From NCBI GenBank assembly GCA_963971575.1, contig OZ020611.1, positions 48,814,007-48,878,006 of the forward strand: a stretch of DNA of 64,000 nucleotides. Reading direction: 5' to 3'. Shown here in pieces: positions 23,729 to 35,155 of the stretch. Made by a program: the position numbers and the translations under genes. A model generated the notes under the pieces. It did not search any database. It was not told where the DNA came from and worked only from the letters and a program-made list of their open reading frames with translations. The first letter of the stretch is position 1, and each line of letters opens with the position of its first letter. The stretch is from Liopterus haemorrhoidalis (Eukaryota > Arthropoda > Insecta > Coleoptera > Dytiscidae).

Positions 23729-24750
23729 GGTTTAGGATAGTAGTAGGGTTTAGTAGTAAAGCTTAGTAGTATGGGTAATTCTTTGCTTTACAAATACAAA
23801 GGTGCGTGCAATAAATTTAAATCCTCTGTTTTAATATTTGTGGTTTGCAGAGTCTGAAGGACAATGGATTGGAAACAGGGCAGGTTTAACTCGGACAACA
23901 TCGAAGACCAAAGACAGCCGTGAATATTTCCTATGAATGTGTTCTGAGGTACACACAACCAACTTAGGTAAAGCTTAAAATCGAATTTTTGAGTCTTGAA
24001 TCTTTGAGGAGGGCACAAGCTAATAATTTTTCTGATAGACTGCAAAAAATAAATAATAGGTAATAAATCTCAAAAAGATTTTTTTGTTTGTTTCATCATT
24101 AAAAATATCTATAATTTTTGTTTCCAAATATGGTGCCTGTCTTGGCTCTGTGTTAAAATCTAGTTTAAGTCCCGGTCTCGCGTTTTACATTTCTCACTCT
24201 CACCTTCCGGTATTGTCCAAATCAGTTCAGGGACAGTTCATAAATATTCAGAATACGTCATTTGACTATGGAGTGCAGGGACACTACTCATGGGTGCTTA
24301 AGCTGAGGATGGATTGACCTCAGGCAAACCAACCCAGAATTTTCAAAAATTGTACTTAAGATACTGTGCCTTCTGTATAAGCACGAATTAATGTCGGCAT
24401 AAGTGCTGGTCTATGTTATGTTTTTTTTAGTTTAGGATATGTTTAAATTAGATATAAGTTCAATCTTGAAAATGGGGTTAGTAAAGAAACAAACTCATAA
24501 TTTTCAAAATTGTACTTAAAATACTACCCCTTCTGTATAAGGACGAATTGTCATTGGCTTAAGTGCTGATTTATGTTATGTTTCCTCAAAGACGTACATA
24601 TATACAGTAAATATAAGTCCAATTTTGAAAACGAATGTTTATCAGTAATCTGCTGTTGTCAATTAAAAAAAACCTGACGTTAGCACAAAGGCTGCTCAAG
24701 GCAGTTTTACCCATAGAGTGGATTGACATACAAATCAACCCAATATTTAT
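23690..24750 (+). mobile_element. Satellite-linked element, copy R1 (short array)
   Basis: Contains the exon-like segment (23850-23940), then the pre-array block (24130-24325, with TTAAAATCTAGTTTAAGTCC and CAGAATACGTCATTTGACTA), then about two diverged satellite monomers starting at 24329 and 24489. It is the shortest of the three copies and shows that the element exists without a long array. Confidence 0.7.
23850..23940 (+). other. Exon-like conserved segment, copy R1
   Basis: Bounded by GGTTTGCAG and TGAGGTACAC. The frame that reads LGQHRRPKT is interrupted by a stop (TAA) in the middle, so this copy is broken compared with copy L. Confidence 0.45.
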
Positions 24751-24979
24751 GCCAAGGTTACCTGAATGTAAAAGGGGTTTTTATTGTATCCTAAAGTTAG
24801 TTAGTTAGTTAAAATTTTTGGCGCCCAGAAACAAAGGCTATTTGCGCCTATTGTATACTAAAGAAGCATACAGTTAAGTCCATGTTAGAATTAAGAAAGA
24901 AATTCTCAAAGGACAATATTTTCTAAATTTGATGTAGCAAATTAATTTTGTTTGTTTTTTAATATACTATAATTATTTG

Positions 24980-25082
24980 CAGAGTCCGGAGGACAATGAA
25001 TTGGAAGCAGGGCAGGATTCACTCGGACAACATCGAAGACCAAAGACAGTTGTGGATGTATCCTAAGAATGTGTTCTTAGGT
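24980..25082 (+). other. Exon-like conserved segment, copy R2
   Basis: Follows AATTATTTGCAG and ends CTTAGGTAAAT, a good acceptor and donor pair. Two forward frames stay open here: one gives ...LGQHRRPKTVVDVS, the other CRVRRTMNWKQGR... It is the best-preserved copy. Function unknown. Confidence 0.5.
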
Positions 25083-25504
25083 AAATCTGGGGCATAACGT
25101 AGATTTCATCCATATTAAATATTAAAAATAAAATTTCAGAACAGATAAATAATTCCTAGATTATTTTGAACTTTTGAAATTGAATTTAGAGTCACGCATT
25201 ACCTTGAAGGTAGCATTTTTTGTATCTTGGGAGGAAGCTTAATCTACCCCTAAAAAAACAACCCATCTGAAGCAAAATACTGAAATAAGAGTCGCACACA
25301 CTTACTTAGGCATAGGGGGAATCAGAAGCTAATATATTTTTGGGCTCAAAAACCATTTTCTTTTTCTTGGGGTTTAGAAGCTATTTTAGGGGAAGGGGGT
25401 GCTCAAGTTGAATTAAAAGCAAATTCTGTTCCATATTTACTTTAAAACGCGTTTTTTTAAATTTTGGGGGAGGGAAGCTCAATACCCCATAAAGATTAAT
25501 ATAG

Positions 25505-25535
<31 letters not shown>

Positions 25536-25580
25536 TAAAAATTCTTGATTACTCGTCAAAAGTTTATTATAAAATATTAA

Positions 25581-25620
25581 GAGACGTTTCGACTGGTAAA
25601 TCCAGTCATCCTCAGTCTAT
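25581..25620 (-). ncRNA. Hammerhead-like ribozyme motif in the Penelope terminal repeat
   Basis: On the minus strand the order is CTGAGGA (CUGANGA core), one base, a 6-bp stem GACTGG/CCAGTC with a 5-base loop, then GAAAC. Penelope-like elements are known to carry hammerhead motifs in their terminal repeats. The extra base between core and stem II is non-canonical, so activity is uncertain. Confidence 0.45.
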
Positions 25621-26123
25621 AAATAAAAATTACAATTGTAAAATACAAAAAATAGTAAACAACGAAAAGTATTTTTTAACAAAACAAAAATACGTAAAAT
25701 TGAAAATTGATAAATTAGTGTAAATTGAAAATAATTTAAACATATTAATTGAAAATTATCAAAATGGCGTGAGGCGCCATTTTGTGAAACTAAATTTATT
25801 ACAGAGATTTAAGAAAATACAAACATTAATCAAAATTAAGCAAATAATTATAAAAAGTTATATAAAATAAGTGTTCTTAACTAGACAGCTTCTTACCTAG
25901 AGTACGTTGTCAATATTTTAAAAAAAAGTATATTCTTATAAAAAAATATACGGAAATGAAATTGAAAAATCCATCCCAAACACATACAGAGTAGACAGGC
26001 AGTGTAGAACAGGACGGCTCGAGATTGTCTGGTCGTTTGTGATATTACTCATAGACACCTAGACGTCACAATATATTAAGTAGGTGAACGTAATATGACA
26101 AGTAGATAAGCGCACAGCTGATT

Positions 26124-27071
26124 TTAAGGCAAAAGTTTAAAATATGATTTATTTAAACCAATCGTGTCAGTTTTTTTATTAACACATTTATCTTTAGCTG
26201 TGTGTATGCACAACATCTCCGATATCATTCTTTTGTGAAAATGGGCTTCTTTATCTAAGATCTTGACATTTTCAAAGTCAAAAATATGACCAGTAGTGTT
26301 AGAATGAACCGCTAATGCTGTACAATTAGGTTTGACCCTAACGTTGCTTTTGTGTTGGCATATACGTTTTTTTAATATTTGTTGAGTAGTCCCTATATAA
26401 GTTTTACTGCATTCTCCACATGGTATTTCATATACAACATTAGAATTTTCAAGACTAGGGATGTTAGATTTAAGTTCGGAAAAATTACGATTATTGTTGT
26501 TATCAGAGCTGAAGGCTAAATTAACGTCAAATTTTTTGAAAATGTTTTTATAATTAACAAACTCAGTGTTATGATACGGAAAACTAATGTACTGGTTGTT
26601 GTTTACATTTATATTATCAGGATTGCTGTTAAAAGCTGACCATGTTCTTTTTCTGATACATCTCACAATGAGATGGGTGGGGTAATTATTGGCAATAAAG
26701 GCTTTTTTAATGTTTTTTAGGTTATCAGATCTAAAATTAAGATGGGCTAACTTGATGGCTCTATCTATAGTGTTATTCAGGGCGTTAATTTTCAATGATA
26801 GGGGTGGTTTGATAAGTAGTTAAGGTATCTCCAGCTATGAGTATTTTTTTGATACCAATTAGTAACTATTAGATTGTCATCCGATCTTATCAAAGAAACA
26901 TCCATAAATGCAATACTATTATTCTCTTCTTTCTCACAAGTGAAATTTAAACGTGGATGGAAAGAGTTGAAAACCTCAAGCAACGTGTTGAGTGAGTTTT
27001 TATGATAAATTAAAATGATATCGTCTACATATCTGTAATAGATAACTGGGGTTTCTGGTAATTTATTTACA
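26124..27071 (-). pseudogene. Penelope-like reverse transcriptase C-terminus plus GIY-YIG endonuclease
   Basis: The frame enters at the inverted-repeat edge with TPVIYYRYVDDIILIY, the catalytic YVDD box, and continues to SNHPYH at 26795, where it stops. A one-base frameshift continues it as PLSLKIN... to 26124. The second part has VVYEIPCGECSKTYIGTT, the GIY-YIG nuclease core with zinc-finger-like CxxC, followed by KRICQHK and AVHSNTTGHIFDF. The N-terminal two thirds of the reverse transcriptase are missing, so the copy is dead. Confidence 0.88.
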
Positions 27072-27165
27072 AGTCGAAACGTCTCTTAATATTTTATAAT
27101 AAACTTTTGACGAGTAATCAAGAATTTTTATTTCCTCCTACATTTTTCGTCAAGCACAACAATCC

Positions 27166-27170
<5 letters not shown>

Positions 27171-27210
<40 letters not shown>
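27171..27210. repeat. (TA)n microsatellite
   Basis: About 20 TA units next to the Penelope insertion; similar shorter tracts lie at 25508-25528 and 27454-27478. Confidence 0.95.
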
Positions 27211-27212
<2 letters not shown>

Positions 27213-27237
27213 GTAAAGTTATTGGGAATAGCGGTGG

Positions 27238-27330
27238 AGGAAAAAGTAAACTCAATATTTACATGTACCCGATATTTCGACTTGACTTTTCAAGTCTTTT
27301 TCAAGGGAAGTAAAATTTAAGAGTTGCCTC
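27238..27330 (-). mobile_element. Second Penelope-type terminal fragment
   Basis: On the minus strand it reads CTTGAAAAAGACTTG, a hairpin with CAAGTC, then GAAATATCGGGTACATG. This hairpin-GAAA arrangement followed by ATCGGGT is typical of Penelope terminal repeats. No coding sequence accompanies it. Confidence 0.45.
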
Positions 27331-27718
27331 TGTTGTAACACATTAAAAGAATAAATAAATTAGAGTTAAAATAGAACATTACAATTAATATCACATTGAA
27401 AAATTACACTTTAAAATTGTTATCACAGATCTGTATATTGACTAAAAAAAATCTATATATATATATATATATATATATTCAAAATTAGAAACATAATAAA
27501 TCATTTTACAAATATAGTGCATGCCTCGGGTCTATGTTTAAATCTAGTTTAAATCCCGGACTCGCATTTCACATTTTTCACTCCCCGTTATTGTCCAAAT
27601 CAGTTCAAGATCAGGTCATAAATATGAGAGATGAGATTCAGAATAAGACCTTTGACTACGGGGTGCAGGGATACTTTACATGGGTGATTTAGCTGAAGAC
27701 GGATTGACGACAGACAAA

Positions 27719-28786
27719 CCAATCCAAAATTTTCAAAAATTGTACTTAAGATACTGTGCCCTATCAGCATAAGATATCAGCATAAGTGCTGATCTATGTT
27801 ATATTTTCTTAGTTAATGATATATTTACGTTACATAAAAATGCAATCTTGAAAATGACCGGTTATTAACAGACAGCAATTTTCATTTAAGAAAGTCCTGA
27901 CGTTGTCGCAAGGGCCGTTCGAGACAGTTTTCTCCTTGTGGATTGACGTCTTTCAGACCAACCCAGTATTTTCAAGATTTTAATTGACATATTGCGCTCT
28001 CTGTATATGGGCGAATTAACAACAGCATGATCTATGTCATATTTTCTATTTTAAGGATATATTTACCTTACATATAAGTTCAATTTTGAAAATGGGCGGT
28101 TATCAATTAACTTTAATTTCTTACGTCATTCGAACCAACCCAGCTATTTCAAAATTGTACTTGAGACACTGCGCTCTCTGTGTAAGAGCGAATTAACATC
28201 AGCATGTGCTGACCTATGTTATATTTTCTAAGTTAAGGATATTTTAACGTATCATATAAGTTCAACTTTGAAAATGAGCGGTTATCAATAAAGTGAAATT
28301 ATCATTTAAAAAGTTCTGATGGTGGCCCAAGGGTCGCTCGAGGTAGGTTAAGCCTAAGAGTGGATTCACATCATACAAACCAACTCAAATTTTCAAAATT
28401 GTACTTATTGCACTGTGGGCTCTGTATAAGAGCGAACTGACATCAGCTTCAGTGATGTTATGTTTTTTTAGTTTAAGATGTAATTAAATTAGAGATACTT
28501 AAGATTTTACACCCTATGTATGAGGGTGAAGGGACATCAGCATAATTAATGATCTGTGTTAAGTGTTATTAGTTCAGGATATATTTACAATACTCGTAAG
28601 CTCTCTCTCATTGCGCTCTCTGTATATGAGTTCAATTTTGAAAATCGGTGTTTATCAATAAACTAAAATTTTATACGTCATTCAAACAAACCCAGCAGTT
28701 TTAAGATTGTACTTGAGATTATGAGACACAATGTGTTGTTTAAATGGGTGGTTATCAATTAACTTTAATTTCTTACCTCATTCGAA
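27719..28786 (+). repeat. Edge monomers of the right satellite, long and short forms
   Basis: Anchors CCAA(C/T)CC fall at 27719, 27958, 28135 and 28380, with spacings of 239, 177 and 245 bp. The long forms carry about 62 extra bases including GACGTTGTCGCAAGGGCCG or GGTGGCCCAAGGGTCGCTCG and GTGGATTGACGTC. The 182-bp monomer lacks this block. Confidence 0.85.
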
Positions 28787-31700
28787 CCAACCCAGCTATT
28801 TCAAAATTCTACTTGAGACACTGCGCTCTCTGTTTAAGAGCGAATTAACATCAGCATGTCCTGACCTATGTTATATTTTCTAAGTTATTGATATATTTAC
28901 GTTACATATAAGTTCAATTTGGATAATGGGTGGTTATCAATTAACTTTAATTTCTTACGTCATTCGAACCAACCCAGCTATTTCAAAATTGTACTTGAGA
29001 CACTGCGCTCTCTGTTTAAGAGCGAATTAACATCAGCATGTCCTGACCTATGTTATATTTTCTTAGTTATTGATATATTTACGTTACATATAAGTTCAAT
29101 TTTGAAAATGGGTGGTTATCAATTAACTTTAATTTCTTACGTCATTCGAACCAACCCAGCTATTTCAAAATTGTACTTGAGACATTGCGCTCTCTGTGTA
29201 AGAGCAAATTAACATCAGCATGTGCTGACCTATGTTATATTTTCTAAGTTATTGATATATTTACGTTACATATAAGTTCAATTTGGATAATGGGTGGTTA
29301 TCAATTAACTTTAATTTCTTACGTCATTCGAACCAACCCAGCTATTTCAAAATTGTACTTGAGACATTGCGCTCTCTGTGTAAGAGCAAATTAACATCAG
29401 CATGTGCTGACCTATGTTATATTTTCTAAGTTATTGATATATTCACGTTACATATAAGTTCAATTTGGAAAATGGGTGGTTATCAATTAACTTTAATTTC
29501 TTACGTCATTCGAACCAACCCAGCTATTTCAAAATTGTACTTGAGACACTGCGCTCTCTGTTTAAGAGCGAATTAATATCAGCATGTGCTGACCTATGTT
29601 ATATTTTCTAAGTTATAGATATATTTACGTTACATATAAGTTCAATTTTTAAATGGGTTGTTATCAATTAACTTTAATTTCTTACGTCATTCGAACCAAC
29701 CCAGCTATTTCAAAATTGTACTTGAGACACTGCGCTCTCTGTTTAAGAGCGAATTAACATCAGCATGTGCTGACCTATGTTATATTTTCTATTTTAAGGA
29801 TATATATACCTTACTTATAAGCTCAATTTTGAAAATGGGCGGTTATCAATTAACTTTAATTTCTTACGTCATTCGAACCAACCCAGCTATTTCAAAATTG
29901 TACTTGAGACATTGCGCTCTCTGTGTAAGAGCGAATTAACATCAGCATGTGCTGACCTATGTTATATTTTCTAACTTATTGATATATTTACGTTACATAT
30001 AAGTTCAATTTGGAAAATGGGTGGTTATCAACTAACTTTAATTTCTTACGTCATTCGAAACAACCCAGCTATTTTAAAATTGTACTTGAGACACGGCGCT
30101 CTCTGTGTGAGAGCGAATTATCATCAGCATGTGCTGACCTATGTTATATTTACCAAGTTATTGATATATCTACGTTACATATAAGTTCAATTTGGAAAAT
30201 GGGTGGTTATCAATTAACTTTAATTTCTTACGTCATTCGAACCAACCCAGCTATTTCAAAATTGTACTTGAGACACTGCGCTCTCTGTGTGAGAGCGAAT
30301 TAACATCAGCATGTGCTGACCTATGTTATATTTTCTAAGTTATTGATATATTTACGTTACATATAAGTTCAATTTGGATAATGGGTGGTTATCAATTAAC
30401 TTTAATTTCTTACGTCATTCGAACCAACCCAGCTATTTCAAAATTGTACTTGAGACACTGCGCTCTCGGTTTAAGAGCGAAATAACATCAGCATGTCCTG
30501 ACCTATGTTATATTTTCTAAGTACTTGATTTATTTACGTTACATATAAGTTCAATTTGGATAATTGGTGGTTATCAATTAACTTTAATTTCTTACGTCAT
30601 TCGAACCAACACAGCTATTTCAAAATTGTACTTGAGACACTGCGCTCTCTGTGTGAGAGCGAATTATCATCAGCATGTGCTGACCTATGTTGTATTTTCT
30701 AAGTTATTGATATATTTACGTTACATATAAGTTCAATTTAGAAAATGGGTGGTTATCAATTAACTTTAATTTCTTACATCATTCGAACCAACCCAGCTAT
30801 TTCAAAATTGTACTTGAGACACTGCGCTCTCTGTTTAAGAGCGAAATAACATCAGCATGTCCTGACCTATGTTATATTATCTAAGTTATTGATTTATTTA
30901 CGTTACATATAAGTTCAATTTGGATAATTGGTGGTTATCAATTAACTTTAATTTCTTACGTCATTCGAACCAACACAGCTATTTCAAAATTGTACTTGAG
31001 ACACTGCGCTCTCTGTGTGAGAGCGAATTATCATCAGCATGTGCTGACCTATGTTATATTTTCTAAGTTATTGATATATTTACGTTACATATAAGTTCAA
31101 TTTGGATAATGGGTGGTTATCAATTAACTTTAATTTCTTACGTCATTCGAACCAACCCAGCTATTTCAAAATTGTACTTGAGACACTGCGCTCTCGGTTT
31201 AAGAGCGAAATAACATCAGCATGTCCTGACCTATGTTATATTTTCTAAGTACTTGATTTATTTACGTTACATATAAGTTCAATTTGGGTAATTGGTGGTT
31301 ATCAATTAACTTTAATTTCTTACGTCATTCGAACCAACACAGCTATTTCAAAATTGTACTTGAGACACTGCGCTCTCTGTGTGAGAGCGAATTATCATCA
31401 GCATGTGCTGACCTATGTTGTATTTTCTAAGTTATTGATATATTTACGTTACATATAAGTTCAATTTAGAAAATGGGTGGTTATCAATTAACTTTAATTT
31501 CTTACATCATTCGAACCAACCCAGCTATTTCAAAATTGTACTTGAGACACTGCGCTCTCTGTTTAAGAGCGAAATAACATCAGCATGTCCTGACCTATGT
31601 TATATTATCTAAGTTATTGATTTATTTACGTTACATATAAGTTCAATTTGGATAATTGGTGGTTATCAATTAACTTTAATTTCTTACGTCATTCGAACCA

Positions 31701-34700
31701 ACACAGCTATTTCAAAATTGTACTTGAGACACTGCGCTCTCTGTGTGAGAGCGAATTATCATCAGCATGTGCTGACCTATGTTATATTTTCTAAGTTATT
31801 GATATATTTACGTTACATATAAGTTCAATTTGGATAATGGGTGGTTATCAATTAACTTTAATTTCTTACGTCATTCGAACCAACCCAGCTATTTCAAAAT
31901 TGTACTTGAGACACTGCGCTCTCTGTTTAAGAGCGAATTAACATCAGCATGTGCTGACCTATGTTATATTTTCTAAGTTATTGATATATTTACGTTACAT
32001 ATAAGTTCAATTTTGAAAATGGGTGGTTATCAATTAACTTTAATTTCTTACGTCATTCGAACCAACACAGCTATTTCAAAATTGTACTTGAGACACTGCG
32101 CTCTCTGTGTGAGAGCGAATTAACATCAGCATGTGCTGACCTATGTTATATTTTCTAAGTTATTGATATATTTACGTTACATATAAGTTCAATTTGGAAA
32201 ATGGGTGGTTATCAATTAACTTTAATTTCTTACGTCATTCGAACCAACACAGCTATTTCAAAATTGTACTTGAGACACTGCGCTCTCTGTGTGAGAGCGA
32301 ATTAACATCAGCATGTGCTGACCTATGTTATATTTTCTAAGTTATTGATATATTTACGTTACATATAAGTTCAATTTGGAAAATGGGTGGTTATCAATTA
32401 ACTTTAATTTCTTACGTCATTCGAACCAACCCAGCTATTTCAAAATTGTACTTGAGACACTGCGCTCTCTGTTTAAGAGCGAATTAACATCAGCATGTGC
32501 TGACCTATGTTATATTTTCTAAGTTATTGATATATTTACGTTACATATAAGTTCAATTTGGAAAATGGGTGGTTATCAATTAACTTTAATTTCTTACGTC
32601 ATTCGAACCAACACAGCTATTTCAAAATTGTACTTGAGACACTGCGCTCTCTGTGTGAGAGCGAATTAACATCAGCATGTGCTGACCTTTGTTATATTTT
32701 CTAAGTTATTGATATATTTACGTTACATATAAGTTCAATTTGGAAAATGGGTGGTTATCAATTAACTTTAATTTCTTACATCATTCGAACCAACCCAGCT
32801 ATTTCAAAATTGTACTTGAGACACTGCGCTCTCTGTTTAAGAGCGAATTAACATCAGCATGTGCTGACCTATGTTATATTTTCTAAGTTATTGATATATT
32901 TACGTTACATATAAGTTCAATTTGGAAAATGGGTGGTTATCAATTAACTTTAATTTCTTACATCATTCGAACCAACCCAGCTATTTCAAAATTGTACTTG
33001 AGACACTGCGCTTTCTGTTTAAGAGCGAATTAACATCAGCATGTGCTGACCTATGTTATATTTTCTAAGTTATTGATATATTTAGGTCACATATAAGTTC
33101 AATTTGGAAAATGGGTGGTTATCAATTAACTTTAATTTCTTACATCATTCGAACCAACCCAGCTATTTCAAAATTCTACTTGAGACACTGCGCTCTCTGT
33201 TTAAGAGCGAATTAACATCAGCATGTGCTGACCTATGTTATATTTTCTAAGTTATTGATATATTTACGTTACATATAAGTTCAATTTGGAAAATGGGTGG
33301 TTATCAATTAACTTTAATTTCTTGTGTCATTTGAACCAACCCAGCTATTTCAAAATTGTACTTGAGACACTGCGCTCTCTGTTTAAGAGCGAATTAACAT
33401 CAGCATGTGCTGACCTATGTTATATTTTCTAAGTTATTGATATATTTACGTTACATATAAGTTCAATTTGGAAAATGGGTGGTTATCAATTAACTTTAAT
33501 TTCTTACATCATTCGAACCAACCCAGCTATTTCAAAATTGTACTTGAGACACTGCGCTTTCTGTTTAAGAGCGAATTAACATCAGCATGTGCTGACCTAT
33601 GTTATATTTTCTAAGTTATTGATATATTTAGGTCACATATAAGTTCAATTTGGAAAATGGGTGGTTATCAATTAACTTTAATTTCTTACATCATTCGAAC
33701 CAACCCAGCTATTTCAAAATTCTACTTGAGACACTGCGCTCTCTGTTTAAGAGCGAATTAACATCAGCATGTGCTGACCTATGTTATATTTTCTAAGTTA
33801 TTGATATATTTACGTTACATATAAGTTCAATTTGGAAAATGGGTGGTTATCAATTAACTTTAATTTCTTGTGTCATTTGAACCAACCCAGCTATTTCAAA
33901 ATTGTACTTGAGACACTGCGCTCTCTGTGTGAGAGCGAATTATCATCAGCATGTGCTGACCTATGTTATATTTACCAAGTTATTGATATATTTACGTTAC
34001 ATATAAGTTCAATTTGGAAAATGGGTGGTTATCAATTAACTTTAATTTCTTACGTCATTCGAACCAACCCAGCTATTTCAAAATTGTACTTGAGACACTG
34101 CGCTCTCGGTTTAAGAGCGAAATAACATCAGCATGTGCTGACCTATGTTATATTTTCTAAGTTATTGATATATTTACGTTACATATAAGTTCAATTTGGA
34201 AAATGGGTGGTTATCAATTAACTTTAATTTCTTACGTCATTCGAACCAACACAGCTATTTCAAAATTGTACTTGAGACACTGCGCTCTCTGTGTGAGAGC
34301 GAATTAACATCAGCATGTGCTGACCTATGTTATATTTTCTAAGTTATTGATATATTTACGTTACATATAAGTTCAATTTGGAAAATGGGTGGTTATCAAT
34401 TAACTTTAATTTCTTACATCATTCGAACCAACCCAGCTATTTCAAAATTCTACTTGAGACACTGCGCTCTCTGTTTAAGAGCGAATTAACATCAGCATGT
34501 GCTGACCTATGTTATATTTTCTAAGTTATTGATATATTTACGTTACATATAAGTTCAATTTGGAAAATGGGTGGTTATCAATTAACTTTAATTTCTTGTG
34601 TCATTTGAACCAACCCAGCTATTTCAAAATTGTACTTGAGACACTGCGCTCTCTGTGTGAGAGCGAATTATCATCAGCATGTGCTGACCTATGTTATATT

Positions 34701-35155
34701 TACCAAGTTATTGATATATTTACGTTACATATAAGTTCAATTTGGAAAATGGGTGGTTATCAATTAACTTTAATTTCTTACGTCATTCGAACCAACCCAG
34801 CTATTTCAAAATTGTACTTGAGACACTGCGCTCTCGGTTTAAGAGCGAAATAACATCAGCATGTCCTGACCTATGTTATATTTTCTAACTTATTGATTTA
34901 TTTACGTTACATATAAGTTCAATTTGGATAATTGGTGGTTATCAATTAACTTTAATTTCTTACGTCATTCGAACCAACACAGCTATTTCAAAATTGTACT
35001 TGAGACACTGCGCTCTCTGTGTGAGAGCGAATTATCATCAGCATGTGCTGACCTATGTTATGTTTTTTATTTTAAGGATATATTTACCTTACTTATAAGT
35101 TCAATTTTGAAAATCAGTGGTGACCAATAAAGTGAAATATCATACGTCATTCAAA
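28787..35155 (+). repeat. 182-bp satellite array, right (about 35 monomers)
   Basis: CCAACCCAGC or CCAACACAGC anchors occur every 182 bp from 28787 to 34974, with a net shift of only one base. It is the reverse complement of the left array family but the two have diverged (for example CAGCTATTTC versus CAGTATTTTC). Superrepeats are visible: 33832-34125 equals 34560-34853 (728 bp, four monomers) and 30555 pairs with 31283 at the same spacing. The 97-codon frames here are by-products. Confidence 0.97.

Larger units (their letters stand above)
25531..27135 (-). mobile_element. Penelope-like retroelement, 5'-truncated
   Basis: Bases 25531-25594 and 27072-27135 are a 64-bp perfect inverted repeat enclosing the coding remnant. 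Penelope-like elements commonly carry a truncated terminal repeat in inverted orientation. The coding remnant has the YVDD reverse transcriptase motif and a GIY-YIG endonuclease. (TA)n tracts lie at both sides (25508-25528 and 27171-27210). It splits copy R2 of the satellite-linked element. Confidence 0.88.
24880..27720 (+). mobile_element. Satellite-linked element, copy R2 body, split by Penelope
   Basis: 24880-25490 and 27480-27720 together match copy L in order: CATGTTAGAATTAAGAAAG, the exon-like segment, GGGGCATAACGTAG, GAATTTAGAGTCACGCATTA, then (after the insertion) GTCTATGTTTAAATCTAG and CAGAATAAGACCTTTGACTA. It runs straight into the right array. The break between the parts is the Penelope-like element plus flanking (TA)n. 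Confidence 0.75.

Noticed and set aside
28919..35130. Series of 68-97-codon plus-strand frames with near-identical translations
   Set aside because: They are read-throughs of the 182-bp satellite. The same frames recur because the repeat recurs, and start and stop positions follow monomer variants rather than any gene structure.
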